Positions 33,654 to 45,515 of a stretch of 64,000 bases of DNA are shown here, in pieces. This DNA is from Ricinus communis. Taxonomy: Eukaryota > Streptophyta > Magnoliopsida > Malpighiales > Euphorbiaceae. Where the stretch lies: contig NC_063262.1 of the NCBI RefSeq assembly GCF_019578655.1, forward strand, positions 14,763,582 to 14,827,581, in the 5' to 3' direction. The translations under genes and the position numbers were made by a program. Each line of letters begins with the position of its first letter. Position 1 is the stretch's first letter. Below the pieces are notes generated by a model, which saw only the letters and a list, made by a program, of their open reading frames with translations, made no database searches and was not told where the DNA came from.

Positions 33654-35833
33654 ACTAGCTTGAAGGCAATTATTGCCATTTAGTTTAGTTATTAGTTTTA
33701 TTTTTTATTTAAAATTTAATAATTGTTATTAATTCTTTTTCTAGAATAATTATTGATTATTATTTCATTTAATAATATTTAGCAATTGTTGCCTTATTTA
33801 GTTAAATGATTTATGTTTTTAGAATATCATACAAAAGGTTGTATGAAAGTAAGAAAAATAAAACCCTGTTGTGAGAGAAGTAAAGCAATCCTAAATAGGC
33901 ATAAGGATTATATTATTGATATTAAGACAAATAAGTAACATAAATAAGTTATGTAACTTATAAATCTTATAAAATCAATATTATAATCAAGTTGTCTTTG
34001 AGAAAGACACATATGCCGAATTCCTAAGCAATACATAAGATGTATGCTTGTTTTAAGAAGAATTATGATAAAGTATAATATCAAGATTAGATCATGATAT
34101 GGAATACTTAAAGCATTATTAGAATATCTATGACTTGCTATTATCCAAATTGATAAAGTTTCATAAGATGATGAAACCTAACTTTATGAGACATAGTTAT
34201 ATTAATAAAAAGTGTTGCAAGCCCTCTCATATGATATATACTTTTATAACTATTAACTCCAATATGTTACATTTATGATATGATTATAATAAATTCTATA
34301 TAGGATATAAACTAGTATGTGATATTTAAGAGAAACATATATAATTAGACAAAGCTGAAATACTTGATCTAATAAATGTAACTTTATGAGATATCCAAAA
34401 AGGATTTTAGGATATCAACACTATCATAGTCTTGAAACAAAAGAGTTTGTTTGGAATATGTTTTCTTTCAAGAAAAGGAGTTTTCTAAAAGAAGCAGTGG
34501 GAGTTTGATAGATCTTGATAAAGATCAAGATAAACAAACTACCATTAAAATGGACCATAGCTTGAGGGTGTTTAGCATAAGATAGCACAACCTCAAGTTG
34601 TTCATATACACAACTTTTGGTTTGTAGTAGGATACAACATATTTATTATAAATAAAGATCTCTTATGGAATATGTAATTATATCTCTATTGCACTAAGAA
34701 CTAATGTTTGACATTAACTCTTAAAGTTGGCATCAAGCCATAAGATTCTATTGTGGATACCATATTGTTTAACCAAGTGAAGACTGTGGTAGACCCATTT
34801 AAATGGATTAGATCCATTAAGGCGCAAGTGAGTTTTTTGAGAAAAAATAATATGGAAGTCTTTGCACAAAGGCTGAGTAAAGAAAACTTAATAAATTACA
34901 TACTTAATCAAAGGGTTGATTAGTAATATAATTATAAGTACTAACCGAAATAGAATAAGCAAGTGTATATGAAGGGGTTAATGGGAGTATAATAATGTTT
35001 CCTAATATTGTATATTGTGGACGTATAGATAAAGAAAAAAGTGACAAATCCTTTATCATGAGGCTACCACGACTTATAAATCCATAAAGAGTTGGAACAT
35101 GTAGTTTACTTTCTAAGATTGAGATCTATATAGATAGATACTTCAAACTACACAAATGTTCTAAATTTCGAGTACATAGACATATGTGTTAAAGGAGTTT
35201 AACATGGAAGAATTAGAAAAAGATTATTAGCGATGTCTTTTGACATATCTCTTTCCAAAGATATGTGCCATAAACACTCATTGAGAAAGAAATTATTAAT
35301 AGAATGATTTATGCGAAAACATAATATTCTATTATGTTTATATATCATGTTATGTACTACACTTTATGGTTATTCTGGATGTGGATTTTGAATCACGTAG
35401 AATAAACTCATAAGATAGATTCAATTCATTTTTAGAAGGAATGCATGAGTTTTGGAAAGAATTCTAAAAGGATCATTCTTATAACTTGAGCTTAATATAT
35501 CTCATTATATTTGAGGCAAAATATGAGAGATAATTGGATCTTAATTTTCTTTTTCAAGAATATATGTGATTTTTAAGTATTGTTAATCTAAAGAGTTAAT
35601 AGACAATAGAGCCATTTTCAAAGAACTATGATCTCATTTGTAATCCAAGAAGCATTACTAATAAATGACTTATTAGTAGAATATAAAGATAAAACAAATA
35701 CCAATTGAACATAAAAAGTTAATCTTCGAACAAAGCCATTTGACCTAACAAGAACATGATCATCAAAAGAAAGAGTTCAGTATTGGATACCATGATGATT
35801 GGCCTTGATTGTGCTTTACTGCAAGTGGGAGAT
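33654..35833 (+). other. Non-coding 3' region of copia unit A
   Basis: AT-rich; no protease, integrase or reverse transcriptase motifs seen in any frame. It is colinear with 23.19-25.25 kb of unit B in reverse. It ends with the PPT 'AAGTGGGAGA' (35823-35832). The conserved absence of pol in two copies suggests the amplified parent already lacked it. Confidence 0.55.
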
Positions 35834-36442
35834 TATTAGAGTATGCCCTAAAGACCAAGCGTTGCTAGATGATTTGTGTTAATTTATCCATCACAATTGA
35901 TGTGATACAATTATACTGAAGGCATTGTTCAACTCTAATGGTATAAGTAGTCAGGTATTATTAAGGAATAATGTAAACTTTTAAAGATGAACACCATGGA
36001 ATGTAAACACAAATGTAAGAGAAATTATAAAGTGATTTTATAATCATGAGGTTCTCATTACTTATGTTTCTAAACTTTTTTCATAGTCGGTGTTTAATTA
36101 AGAATTAGATATTGATCGTTGGATATTGATCAAATGCTTGAGATTACCATAATGTGTTATCACTTACTTGTGAAGGAAGCAATCTGTCTCATAAGGTTGA
36201 TGAATAGGGACTCCTAGATAAGCATATGTGTGCTTGTTTTCAAATTAAGTTCATTGAACATGACCCTACTGAGTAGTCCATATGGAATTTACCCCAAGTG
36301 TCTATGGACAATACTCTTATGATAATCATGTAAGACGTGATCCTTAGACTTGAGATAATAGTATATTATCTTATATGAGATTACTATACTTTGATACTAT
36401 CTTATGATCTTCTATCCATGAAGCGCTTAAGGGATAGTCATT

Positions 36443-36725
36443 GTGATATGAATCAAGGCTGCCATGAGATTCCATTGCAAAGGCATGCACCAAAAGGTCC
36501 AAAATGGAAATGCAACTCATGCGTGAAAACAAGAGTCCAACCTTATTGATGCAATAAAGACAAGAATTACAAATGATCCTTTAAGCTAGTTTTTCCTAAC
36601 TTCACTTAAGGAGATCCTTGGGTTTTGGAATCATCTTGATTGGAGGGTGTTTTCTTGCATTCCATATGTATCATACTCATTAGTTATTGGGGTGTGTGGT
36701 TGCTAAGATGATGATTTCCTATCAC
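36443..36725. mobile_element. 283-bp MITE in copia LTR
   Basis: Ends GTGATATGAATC and GATTTCCTATCAC form short imperfect terminal inverted repeats. ATT is duplicated on both sides (36440-36442, 36726-36728). The left LTR has one ATT and no insert, which proves insertion. A 3-bp duplication suggests a PIF/Harbinger- or CACTA-type non-autonomous element; the family is uncertain. If the last C is excluded the duplication could be read as CATT. Confidence 0.85.
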
Positions 36726-36930
36726 ATTGGGTATACTAAGAGTCATATGAAGATAATAAGTTATAGATAAAAATTTAATTGCCTAAGGTAATATGTCATG
36801 GGACCTTATCTTAATGATTCTTGATATGCTTTAACATGGAAATCCTTTGTCAAAGTTGTCTGAATGAAGATTATGAAAAGTGTTTCATAGATCTTATTCA
36901 AGATGTATGCAATTATCAAGAACAAATATG

Positions 36931-37310
36931 ATTGATTCAATTATAGAGTTAACACTTGCATCCATGCTCTATGAATTAATTGGAATAAAAGTACAATGAA
37001 AGGATTGAATTACATTGTGAGATTGTTTACTATAAAGGTTGATTAAAGCACTTTAACCCTTCCTCATATCTAGGTGGTCACGATGCATTGCTAGATGCCA
37101 ATCTTGATCTATCAAATATTAATTGATTCAATTATAGAGTTAACACTTGCATCCATGCTCTATGAATTAATTGGAATAAAAGTACAATGAAAGGATTGAA
37201 TTACATTGTGAGATTGTTTACTATAAAGGTTGATTAAAGCACTTTAACCCTTCCTCATATCTAGGTGGTCACGATGCATTGCTAGATGCCAATCTTGATC
37301 TATCAAATAT
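36931..37310 (+). repeat. 191-bp direct tandem duplication in copia LTR
   Basis: The unit from 36931 repeats from 37122, and the two copies look identical or nearly so by eye. The left LTR (about 26609-26795) and unit C have a single copy. Confidence 0.9.
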
Positions 37311-38071
37311 GAATTAAGTTAATTAGAGAATTAACATTGAAATAAAAGGGTTTAATTCATAATTCATAATTCATTGTTAATATGTTAGGAACCTTTTGAA
37401 TGACACACAAATGGGCTTAAAGTTGAGACTAAGATGAAGCTTAAGGTGGGCTTAAGCTTATATATATTGGGCCTAATTAAATTTTAATTAGTTTAATAAA
37501 TATTGGCCTATGATAATCGGCTATAAAGGTCCTATAAGTATGCTTATGTGTTAATTAAAGTAACTTAGTTTAAAAAAGTCCAATTAAGGCCCATCTTAAG
37601 AGTAAGGCCTTGATTGTTATAAGACTAGGTTAAATTCCATGTACATATATATGGAGTATTATAGGTTGCTAGGTAAGTGCATATGTGATGCAGAACGATG
37701 CCGTCAATACTTAATTAATTAGATTAATTAAGATTCAACCTAACTTGGAACTAGCATTCACTCATTATTATCATCTCCATTCTTTTTCTTATGAAGGATT
37801 ATTCATAAGAGATCCCAACTTTGAAGCTTGTGGGATTGCTTAGAGGCTGGCCATTTGAGTATGAATATGCATCAATCATCCTTGAAGAATCAAGAATCAA
37901 AGTAAGAAGCACTCCTTGGAATAGGCGGCCCCCACCCTTTGTAAGCCTTCTCCACCTTTTGCTTGTTTTTGTGTGCTATAACTATCTAAATCAATGACAT
38001 CTTTGGTGAGAATTAAGAAAAAAAATTTAAATTGCTTCAGTTGCGCCGTTCCTTAATTTTAATTCCCAACA

Positions 38072-41000
38072 TATCTATAAATATGGATTAAGCTACATTA
38101 GAGAATTAACATTGAATTAAAGGAGTTTAATTCATAATCTATCATTGCCAACATATTAGGAACCTTTCAGTTCATACACAAATAGGCTTTAAGTAAGCAT
38201 TAAAATGACGCTTTAAGCATTGGGCTTAAGCTCATATATATTGGGCCTAATTAAAGTATTTAATTAATAGCTGATAGGCCTTGTATAATGGGCCTATGAT
38301 GGGCTTATTATCCATGCATTGAAGGTTTTAGAATTTTTGGATCTCATGTGATTAGGGTTTGGGCATTGGGAATTTAAGTCGTGCGCATAGACAACTTTGA
38401 TGTGATTAACAATACCTAATCTCTAATCAAATTTGGATGGGAAAATTAATTTAAATAATTGCATGGATAATTGATACAACAACTTTTCTTGAATATTTGA
38501 TATTCAAATTCGTTCAAAATAATTTGGAATTGGATTCTTGATGATCAAAGTAAAACTATGCACATACTACACATCCTAAGAGTTTGAAATTTGCATATGT
38601 CTAAGGGTTTTGATTTGATTTGATTTTGAATAGTATATGATATAGAAGATGAATAATGAACCTTTAGATTTCTGAAAATTTAAGATTTGATCTTCATGAA
38701 CACCATATATGCACAAAACATACAAATCAAGTGTTGATTTGATGAGTTATACGCATAGTATGAGTATTGCTTGTTGAATTCGACATGTGTGTGTTCTTGG
38801 TCTAATCACAAGCATTTTGAGGAATAAAATAAGATATAGATCATGCATAAGATGAGTTCTTAAAGAAATCTTGAAGGTTGCTTTAAATATTGATCATGTT
38901 CCTCGCATAGTTGCTTGGTTTCTTGATGATTGCCATGTAAATCTTCATTATCTTGAATTGTATGATAGAAAATTAGATTCTTTTAGTGATGGATCTTAAT
39001 GAACTCAATTAATTATGAAATTAATGTGATTAATTAGCCTTGTTAGATCTTTAAATCTTGTTAAATAATGAGTGGTCTTGTTTGTAAGGATTTCTAGATG
39101 AAGTATCCTAGTTGGAATGTGACTCCTTGTCTTAGGATTAAAATTACTTGTCCTAATATGATTAAGAGATAATTAGAGGGTTTTTTAAAATTAATAAAGT
39201 GCTATTAATCCTTTAGGATAAGGACTTGTAATTGTAGAATTCTAGTTGGATTAGGAAGTTGTCTAGATTAAGACAAGAGTTTGACTCTTGTACTAATATC
39301 TAGATTTGGCCGAAAATTTCATGAATTAAAGGGAATTTTATTTTTTAAATTTGATTAATTAATTTAAATTCTCATTAATTTATATTATCCTACGACCTAT
39401 ATCTTAGTATCCTAGTGTGACTGGATTATTTGTCTTATTTAAGACATAAGTTTGACTTTATGTCTTAATATTTGACTTTGTATCCCAAAATGATATAAAA
39501 TCAAAATAAAGAAAATTTTGAAGGGAATTAATTATTAACTAAATATTTAATTAATTTTAATTATCTACAACTTTTTCAACTAAGATTAAATTTTGGTTTC
39601 CTAGTATGACTAGGATTAGTAAAGTTTGTTTGGTCAAAGGTGGATTTTATGTCCTAATATTTCTTTTGGCAAAAAATTACATTCTATAATAAGGAGAATT
39701 TTTATTTTCATAATATTATTTAATTAATTTAATTCTTCATACCCTATTTAATCCTAATTGAATGCAATGATCAAATAACTTGAATTATGCTATCTTGCTT
39801 TTTTATATGCTTTATATAATATGATTATATGGCATTGATGGATGGTTATGGACTCTAAAGAACAATCTGATTGTGTTGAATGGTTGAAAGCTATGATTTG
39901 GTATTTTTGAAATATGAGTTATGTTCCTTAGTTTTCTTTAATTTTCTCTCGATTGTAAAATTCTTTTCTCATCTATCCCCCTTAAATACAACTGAAGCTT
40001 CTCTAAATCTTATACAATGATTATATAGTTTTAGAATAGTCAGATAGAATTTAATTTTGTCATCTGGATGGAGATATGGCGCCAAATGGAGATGAAAAGG
40101 ATATTGCATTAAGACTTGGAGATTGTGAAAGCAATACTTAGGTTTTGATCATCTAGTTATCTTCGATGGCTCGAGATAACTAGTTTAGAAAGTATATAAT
40201 CATCCATAGTAGTTTGGCATGCTTAGCTTATATTATGTATGTGATGTATATCATATGCATGATCATACCAAAGCATGAAATGCTTATATTCGATATTTGT
40301 ATGTTCATGCCAAAGCATGAGATCTTAATCACCGCTTAAAAACAAATCCCCCATTCAATATTAAGTCATAGTTAAGTACATGATCAAGCTGCCTTCCATA
40401 ATTAAAATAGGAATGAGAGCCTTATTCAAAGGTCAATTTGTTGAGCAAACTCAAGGTTGCATATTACCTGGATATGTTCTCTATTTTAATTGATGGTCTT
40501 ACTATCTCATATAATTCAAATCCGCAAAGCCTTGATTATATGAAGTTAGAGGCATAAATTAGGTGAAACATATATGATGTTTAGAGTATTATAAAATACG
40601 TTTAGACAAATGTCGTTGTCGCCTAATTGATCTAGAAGTTATATGGAGATACAATTGACGAATAGTTGTCTACCTAATATATTTTAATCTGGTTTGTTGA
40701 GCAAACTCAAGATCATATTAACATAGATAGGATTCTAGCCCACTAGGATAGCTAAATTGTTAGCATCCTGAATTAATAGCGAAGGCTATTAATTTATATC
40801 GAAAAATAGTGCGAGCATAAGTAACTAGTTGCAAGACCTTTATTGATTACTTGTATAAATTAACTTATATTCATTTGTCTTTATATTGGAAGGTTGTAAG
40901 AAAATATGAGTGGCAATCTATCTTTGTGTAGTATCCTTAACACCAACAAGCTTACTAAGCTGAACTTTCTTGAGTGGCATCGCAATGTGAGAATTATTCT

Positions 41001-41213
41001 CAAACAAGAAAAGAAGCTTTATATGATAGACATACCTCTATTGCATCTTCTTACCGCAGGTGCACTTGATGAGGTGGTCTAAGAGTAAAAAAAGCATCAA
41101 GAAGACAATGACCAAGTGTTTGTATGATGTTAGGAAGTATGACTTGCGAACTACAAAGACAACATGAGAATATGGATGCTCAAACTATCATTTTACATTT
41201 GAAGAAAATATTT
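38072..41213 (+). mobile_element. Copia unit C, tandem partial copy
   Basis: Begins with an LTR segment (to about 38300), jumps by deletion into the leader and runs to a truncated gag. At 40177 it holds the unfilled target of the 29.4-kb solo LTR. It ends abruptly within gag at 41213, where LTR-like sequence of another element begins. Confidence 0.7.
40907..41213 (+). pseudogene. Copia gag fragment (unit C)
   Basis: Reads 'MSGNL', then after an insertion 'LTKLNFLEWHRNVRIILKQEKKLYMIDIPL'. A TAA and shifts follow near 41080, then 'QHENMDAQTIILHLKKIF', where it is cut. It is the N-terminal half only. Confidence 0.75.
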
Positions 41214-41760
41214 TGTTGTCCCTTAGAACTAAGAAAGGGTGTTGAATTGGTGACCTCAAAATAAATTGAGATAAGAAACACATAAGAACTTTAAGAAGGT
41301 GAATGGAATTAGGAAGACAGTTAGAGTTTGGAGAAATTCACACAAGGGGTTTATAATGGTTCGGGAACAGTCCTCCCTACATCTACTCCTCAAGATCACA
41401 CTTGAGAATTCCACTATAGTCTTCAAATTTACAATCTTTGGGTTTGTTTATGTTTTAAATATGAATTGCATATGATATAGGACTAAAGATGAAAGTACTT
41501 GTGTTTTAAAATATTTCAAATCTCTTAAATTTTTAAAAAGTACGGTCGCGATGCATGGGCTCGATCACAAAATTATGAGAAAATTGAAGAATTGCTTCTG
41601 TGGCATTTTTGCCTATTTTCGTGGTTGTGAAGCTAGACAAACTAGTCGTTCTGACAGGAGTTTAAAATTTTCGTTTGCAAATTGCACGATGTTTGTACAA
41701 ATTTTACCATTTTCTAGTTACACCTCTTTAATGATGTTTTTTTAATGTTTTTTGACTGGT
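41214..41760 (+). repeat. LTR-like fragment of another retroelement
   Basis: Starts 'GTTGTCCCTTAGAACTAAG' and has 'AAGGGTGTTGAATTGGTG' and 'TTTATAATGGTTCGGG', phrases typical of the R/U5 part of some large plant LTRs. It is probably the left LTR remnant of the element whose right LTR begins at 43516. Boundaries are approximate. Confidence 0.4.
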
Positions 41761-41871
41761 ACTTGTGTATAGATACCCCCCTAGATATCTTACACACACT
41801 TTAATCACTCTACTTTTTTTCAAGTGCAATCTTCTCTTCTTCTAAACACTCAAAGAATTTTTTAAATTCTC

Positions 41872-43135
41872 ATGACATACATCCTCATTCTCCCATTTCT
41901 CACTCAATGGCTACTAAGAAGATTATCTCTCAAGGCAATAAGGGCAAAGGTAAGGAAGGCCCTAGATGAAGATATTCTTGCCTCTTCACTAGACATTCCA
42001 ACCAAAATGAAGGGGACAAGCCAAAAAGCAAGGAATAAGTATAAGATCCCTACAAAGAAGAAGTTTGAAGCATCAAGGACCCTTCTCAACATGGATTTGA
42101 GAAACCTTAGTATCTATAAAGATGTTTTAAAGCACACCAATAATGTGCAAATGGAGAAGATAGTATATCCAAGCATAGATGGGTACAAGGAACTCACTTT
42201 GGAGTCTTTGAGTTCCTTGAAAGCTAACAAAAGACAAGGAGGAGACCTTGGGTATTTTGGCATTACATTCAATCTCTTCAGATAAAAGTTGTCACTCACA
42301 AGGAGTGAACTTGGGGCATCTTCAACTTTCAAGAGCATGGCATCACTGCTCTAGAAGACCTTCAAGTAAGTTTAGTTACCTTTTGGAATGAAATCTCAAT
42401 TGAAGCTAAACTAGACAATAGTTCAAATGCCAAAAAATTTAAATATCTTCTTCATTGGACTCTTCACAGGATCATCACACTGACCATTCATGGAAGATAT
42501 AATGGTAATGAGAAGGTAACCTAAAAGAACCTATACGTTCTCTATTTCATGTTTCACAACAAGCCAATTCAACTCATTATTGCATGGTTGTGTCATGGTT
42601 TCATCTTATGTTTCCATGATTGTAAAATATTTTAAACTCCTAATCCAACTAAGCTTGTTTTCTTAAAATACCCTTTACCTATGAGCACCAACTATATCAC
42701 TATCCAATACTTTCTTTATCCTAAAGTTCTCAAGAAAAAAGGTGATGATTCTTTAGAAGTGATATTGGGTGCAAGTGCTTTTTCCTCTATGGAACAAGCT
42801 AGGAAAAAGAAGAGGGCTAGATTACGTTAAAAGATGGTGAAGAGGAAGATATAGAGGAGACCAAAAGTGAAGAAGAAAGCGTTGAACAAGAGACGGGTGT
42901 CCCTCAAGGAATGATTACTCTAAGGGACAAAATGATGATCTTCGTGATAAAGCAAGCTAAGAGAAATGAAAATTTTTATAAGCTGCTCAAACATGTCTAT
43001 GAAGATCTCATTGAGATGCAAAAGCACCATGGGATCCCTCCTTGTCATCCGGATTCTTGGCATCTATCTTATGATGAATCTAGTGAGGAGGAGGATGAGA
43101 ATGAAGAGGAATCAAGTGATTCAAAGTATCTTTAG
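41872..43135 (+). pseudogene. Late retroelement ORF, env-like or plant-transposon-protein type
   Basis: An ATG at 41907 opens 'MATKKIISQGNKGKGKEG'. The frame then shifts into 'KALDEDILASSLDIPTKMKG...DGYKELTLESLSSLKANKRQ'. Later pieces include 'LHWTLHRIITLTIHGRYN' and 'SMEQARKKKRARLR', and the tail ends with an acidic 'SSEEEDENEEESS'. A TATA-like 'TGTATAGATA' and pyrimidine-rich leader precede it (41765-41870). It is followed by 'GGGGGAG' motifs and an LTR start. This layout (ORF directly upstream of the 3' LTR with a GGGGGAG tract) is seen in SIRE-type and Athila-type elements with an extra ORF. Gag-pol is missing, and the ORF has at least four breaks. Confidence 0.4.
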
Positions 43136-43384
43136 AAGCCATCCTTCATTCATCTTATTTATATTCATGTTTTTATTTTTTTTATTGCTTTTGCTTTTAA
43201 GTCCCATATCTCTTGTAATTCTACATTATTCTTCATATTAATGATTATTATTATGTTTGCTTCCCATTCTTATCTCCTTTATTTCCCTTTTTATGCCTTT
43301 TCTAAGTTATCTTGATTGTTTCACCTTTTTTGAATTTGATAAAGAGGGAGAGATTACGTAACTCATAATTTATATGCATAAATT

Positions 43385-43416
43385 GAGGGGGAGCAACATC
43401 AATATCTTAGGGGGAG
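43385..43416 (+). other. Polypurine (GGGGGAG) motifs before an LTR
   Basis: 'TTGAGGGGGAGCAAC' and 'TTAGGGGGAGTTC' about 100 bp before the TGTTAGCC start of the LTR, with 'AAAAAGGGATAAAT' immediately before it. Confidence 0.5.
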
Positions 43417-43515
43417 TTCTTAAGAATTCTTGATCCTTCTACACACTTTTAAAAATCTTTCAGATTATTTATCTCTTTTGATCAATTTGTTTGTCAAAAT
43501 CAAAAAGGGATAAAT

Positions 43516-43905
43516 TGTTAGCCTAAGTGCCTTGTCACATGGCTTAATCCTTTATTTTGATATTAACAGAAAAATTGAAATGTTGATCTAATGACTTTTC
43601 AAGTGTTGATGTTGTAGCTTAGTTCAAGAAAGATTTCTCCAAAATCGCAACCGCACCAAAAGAGCGCCACCGCGAAAAGCAATAGTTTCATGTAGAAACT
43701 TCAAGTCCACAAAAGTTCAAAATCGCCATTGCACTAGGATGGGCACGACCGTGAAAGGTAGAAGTTTCAACGTAGAAGGAAATGGCTTGGAAAGCTCAGA
43801 TTTGCAACTGCACATCAAGTGGACGAGACCGCCAAACTTGAAGATCAAAGTAAGGCTTGGGGTCATTCTTGTCTTGGAACGAAAGGATTGTCATTTTAAT
43901 ATTTT
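43516..43905 (+). repeat. LTR start fragment (TGTTAGCCTAAGTGCC)
   Basis: Follows 'CAAAAAGGGATAAAT' and runs about 390 bp through 'GTCTTGGAACGAAAGG' into unrelated coding-like DNA at 43906. It is the 5' part of a right LTR, truncated. Confidence 0.5.
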
Positions 43906-44082
43906 TTAAGTTTCCATCCTGCCTTCTGGCTCATCGATCACCTCAACTTCTATAGTTTCTGCTAAACCAGCCCAATCCAAATTAGAAACATGCTCTTCCT
44001 CTACATAATCATCATCATCATACTCTTCGTAGTCCATACGCCTCAACCTTCCATGATTGTTGTTGAAGCGCTTAGGCTGCCC
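43906..44082 (-). pseudogene. Putative last exon of an unrecognised gene
   Basis: On the minus strand an acceptor-like 'TTTTTTGGGCAG' precedes a frame 'PKRFNNNHGRLRRMDYEEYDDDDYVEEEHV', followed by 'LDWAGLAETIEVEVIDEPEG' and a stop. It is strongly acidic. I do not recognise the protein. It follows, in the same strand and order, the split exon at 44.25-44.5 and 50.5-50.64 kb. Either a gene or a captured gene fragment. Confidence 0.35.
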
Positions 44083-44249
44083 AAAAAACATTAAAGCATT
44101 AGTATCAATTGAAAATATAGGCTAAAGTTTTCGTACCAATAGGGTTATTAGTCCTAACAAAATAAGTAACTCAATTGACTTAGGAAATCAAAGAAATATT
44201 CCTAATCAACTAAAGGACCGGCTGCCTCCCTTGTTTCCTCTTTAAAAAC

Positions 44250-44499
44250 ACGCCTAAATCAACCACTCTCTTTGAGAGCCTTATTTGGTTTCCTCTTTAA
44301 GTGCTTTCTTTGTTTTCCTTTTCTGTTTTTGGCGCCTCCTCTGGTACCGTTTGTAAATTTCAGCCCATCAAAGATTCGTGTCCTTCATATTTTAACATCT
44401 ATGACATGCCCACGAAAGGAAAAATTCAGTTCATCAGAATAACTGGTTGTTTCAACCATGTAGCCCATATTCGTTAGTGGACCTTGCTTTGTGTTTATA
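44250..44499 (-). pseudogene. Unrecognised gene exon, downstream half (split by gypsy element)
   Basis: The minus strand reads 'NTKQGPLTNMGYMVETTSYS', then 'DELNFSFRGHVIDVKI', a TGA, then 'RTRIFDGLKFTNGTRGGAKN' and a Lys/Arg-rich tail. This frame is the direct continuation of the piece beyond the gypsy element, once the element and one copy of the 7-bp repeat are left out. Composition is coding-like and differs from the flanking repeats. The TGA shows decay. The product is not recognised. Confidence 0.4.
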
Positions 44500-45280
44500 T
44501 GATATGGAATCAGTCCAACAAGCGGTCCATCACACAGCTCAAGTGCAAGATAATGATGCTACGGTCCATGCCTTGCTAGTGCATGAAAATGCTAAGCAAA
44601 GATCAGAACATTTCATGGGATTCTCATTAAAACAAACCTTTATCACTTGCCTTAATTGGATGGTTGAATAAAAGCTTGAAAAGGGGAATATTTGCTGCTC
44701 ATTATGTTCAGTTTTTGTTGTTCATAAAGGTGGACATTTTTGGAGTTATTCCTTACTCTATTTACTGCTCATTATGTTCAATTTTTACTTTGTTCATAAA
44801 GGTGGACGTTTTGGAGTTATTCTTTGTTTAATTTCTTTGTTAGAATTTCAGTTTTAAGTGTGTAATAAAACCTTTGTAATCAGCCTTTAATACTGTTATA
44901 AAGATTTTCTTTATTTAGCACTTTTATTTGCTTTGTTTAATTAGGGATGTTACAAGGGAATGTGAATCCTTGTAATCGGGTCGGTTTAGGAGGAAGTTGA
45001 AGAGTTTATCTATGTCATGTAACTCTTCTAGTGGTTGAGTATAAATAGAACTCATGGCTAAGTGTTATAGGCATTGAGAGTTGAAAACAAATCTGATTTC
45101 TTTGTGAAATTATTCTAAGTGTTTTACTTTGTGTTTACACGCCCTTTTGCTCTTACTACTTAGTATTTGAGAGTAGAAGTTTGAGAGTGCTTTACTTAGT
45201 GTCGTGTTCTTTTATTTGTTCCCTACCATTCAAAGTACTCAAACTCATTCCAAAAATGATCCTATTCCTTTTCCACATAA
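44500..45280 (+). repeat. Gypsy 5' LTR
   Basis: Begins TGATATGGAATCAGTCC. The last bases are CACATAA where the other copies have CACATCA, so one terminal base is mutated. Likely TATA-type signal near 'GTATAAATAG' (45038-45047), equivalent to 50260-50269 in the other LTR. Confidence 0.95.
45038..45047 (+). promoter_or_regulatory. LTR TATA box
   Basis: GAGTATAAATAGAAC lies in both LTRs and in the solo copy (minus strand, 'TTCTATTTATACTC' near 22020). A good TATA match in a plausible place for transcription start of the element. Confidence 0.65.
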
Positions 45281-45282
45281 AT

Positions 45283-45294
45283 TGGTATCAGAGC
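45283..45294 (+). other. Primer-binding site, initiator tRNA-Met
   Basis: TGGTATCAGAGC is the perfect complement of the 3' end of initiator tRNA-Met, two bases after the LTR. Confidence 0.95.
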
Positions 45295-45515
45295 TTAGGC
45301 TTTGGAGAGTGTGAGTTTCGTACAAAAAAAACAGATTACGTTCTTTGAAAACAGTCCGAAGGTTTTGATTCGTATCTCCCTTGTTCCTGAAGATTTTTGA
45401 GTGTTTCTTGAGTTTAAATTGTTTTTCTCTTTAAGAGTTTTGTGATTGTAAAGTTACAAAATTTTTGAAGTCCGTTTGATATTTTTTTGGTTGATTAAAA
45501 TTGCACGCTATTGTA

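Larger units (their letters stand above)
25890..38071 (+). mobile_element. Copia unit A: non-autonomous gag-only Ty1/copia-type element
   Basis: Order: left LTR (start missing), initiator-Met-type primer site, long non-coding leader, gag, 2.2 kb of non-coding sequence, PPT and right LTR. No protease, integrase, reverse transcriptase or RNase H is visible between gag and the right LTR, so it is a gag-only derivative. The leader is interrupted by a 2.8-kb solo LTR, and the right LTR by a MITE and a tandem duplication. Because the left end is rearranged, no target duplication can be tested. Confidence 0.75.
35834..38071 (+). repeat. Copia unit A right LTR with internal insertions
   Basis: Starts TATTAGAGTATGCCC (TG changed to TA) and ends AATTCCCAACA. 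It is longer than the left LTR because of a MITE (36443-36725) and a 191-bp tandem duplication (36931-37310). Without these it is about 1.76 kb. Confidence 0.8.

Noticed and set aside
44447..44671. 74-residue frame 'MESVQQAVHHTAQVQDND...'
   Set aside because: Occurs in every LTR of the gypsy family (also 22.4-22.7 kb and 49.8 kb); it is LTR sequence with no gag-pol link.
45501..45515. Upstream start for gypsy gag
   Set aside because: The codon is TTG; the first ATG in frame is 45516.
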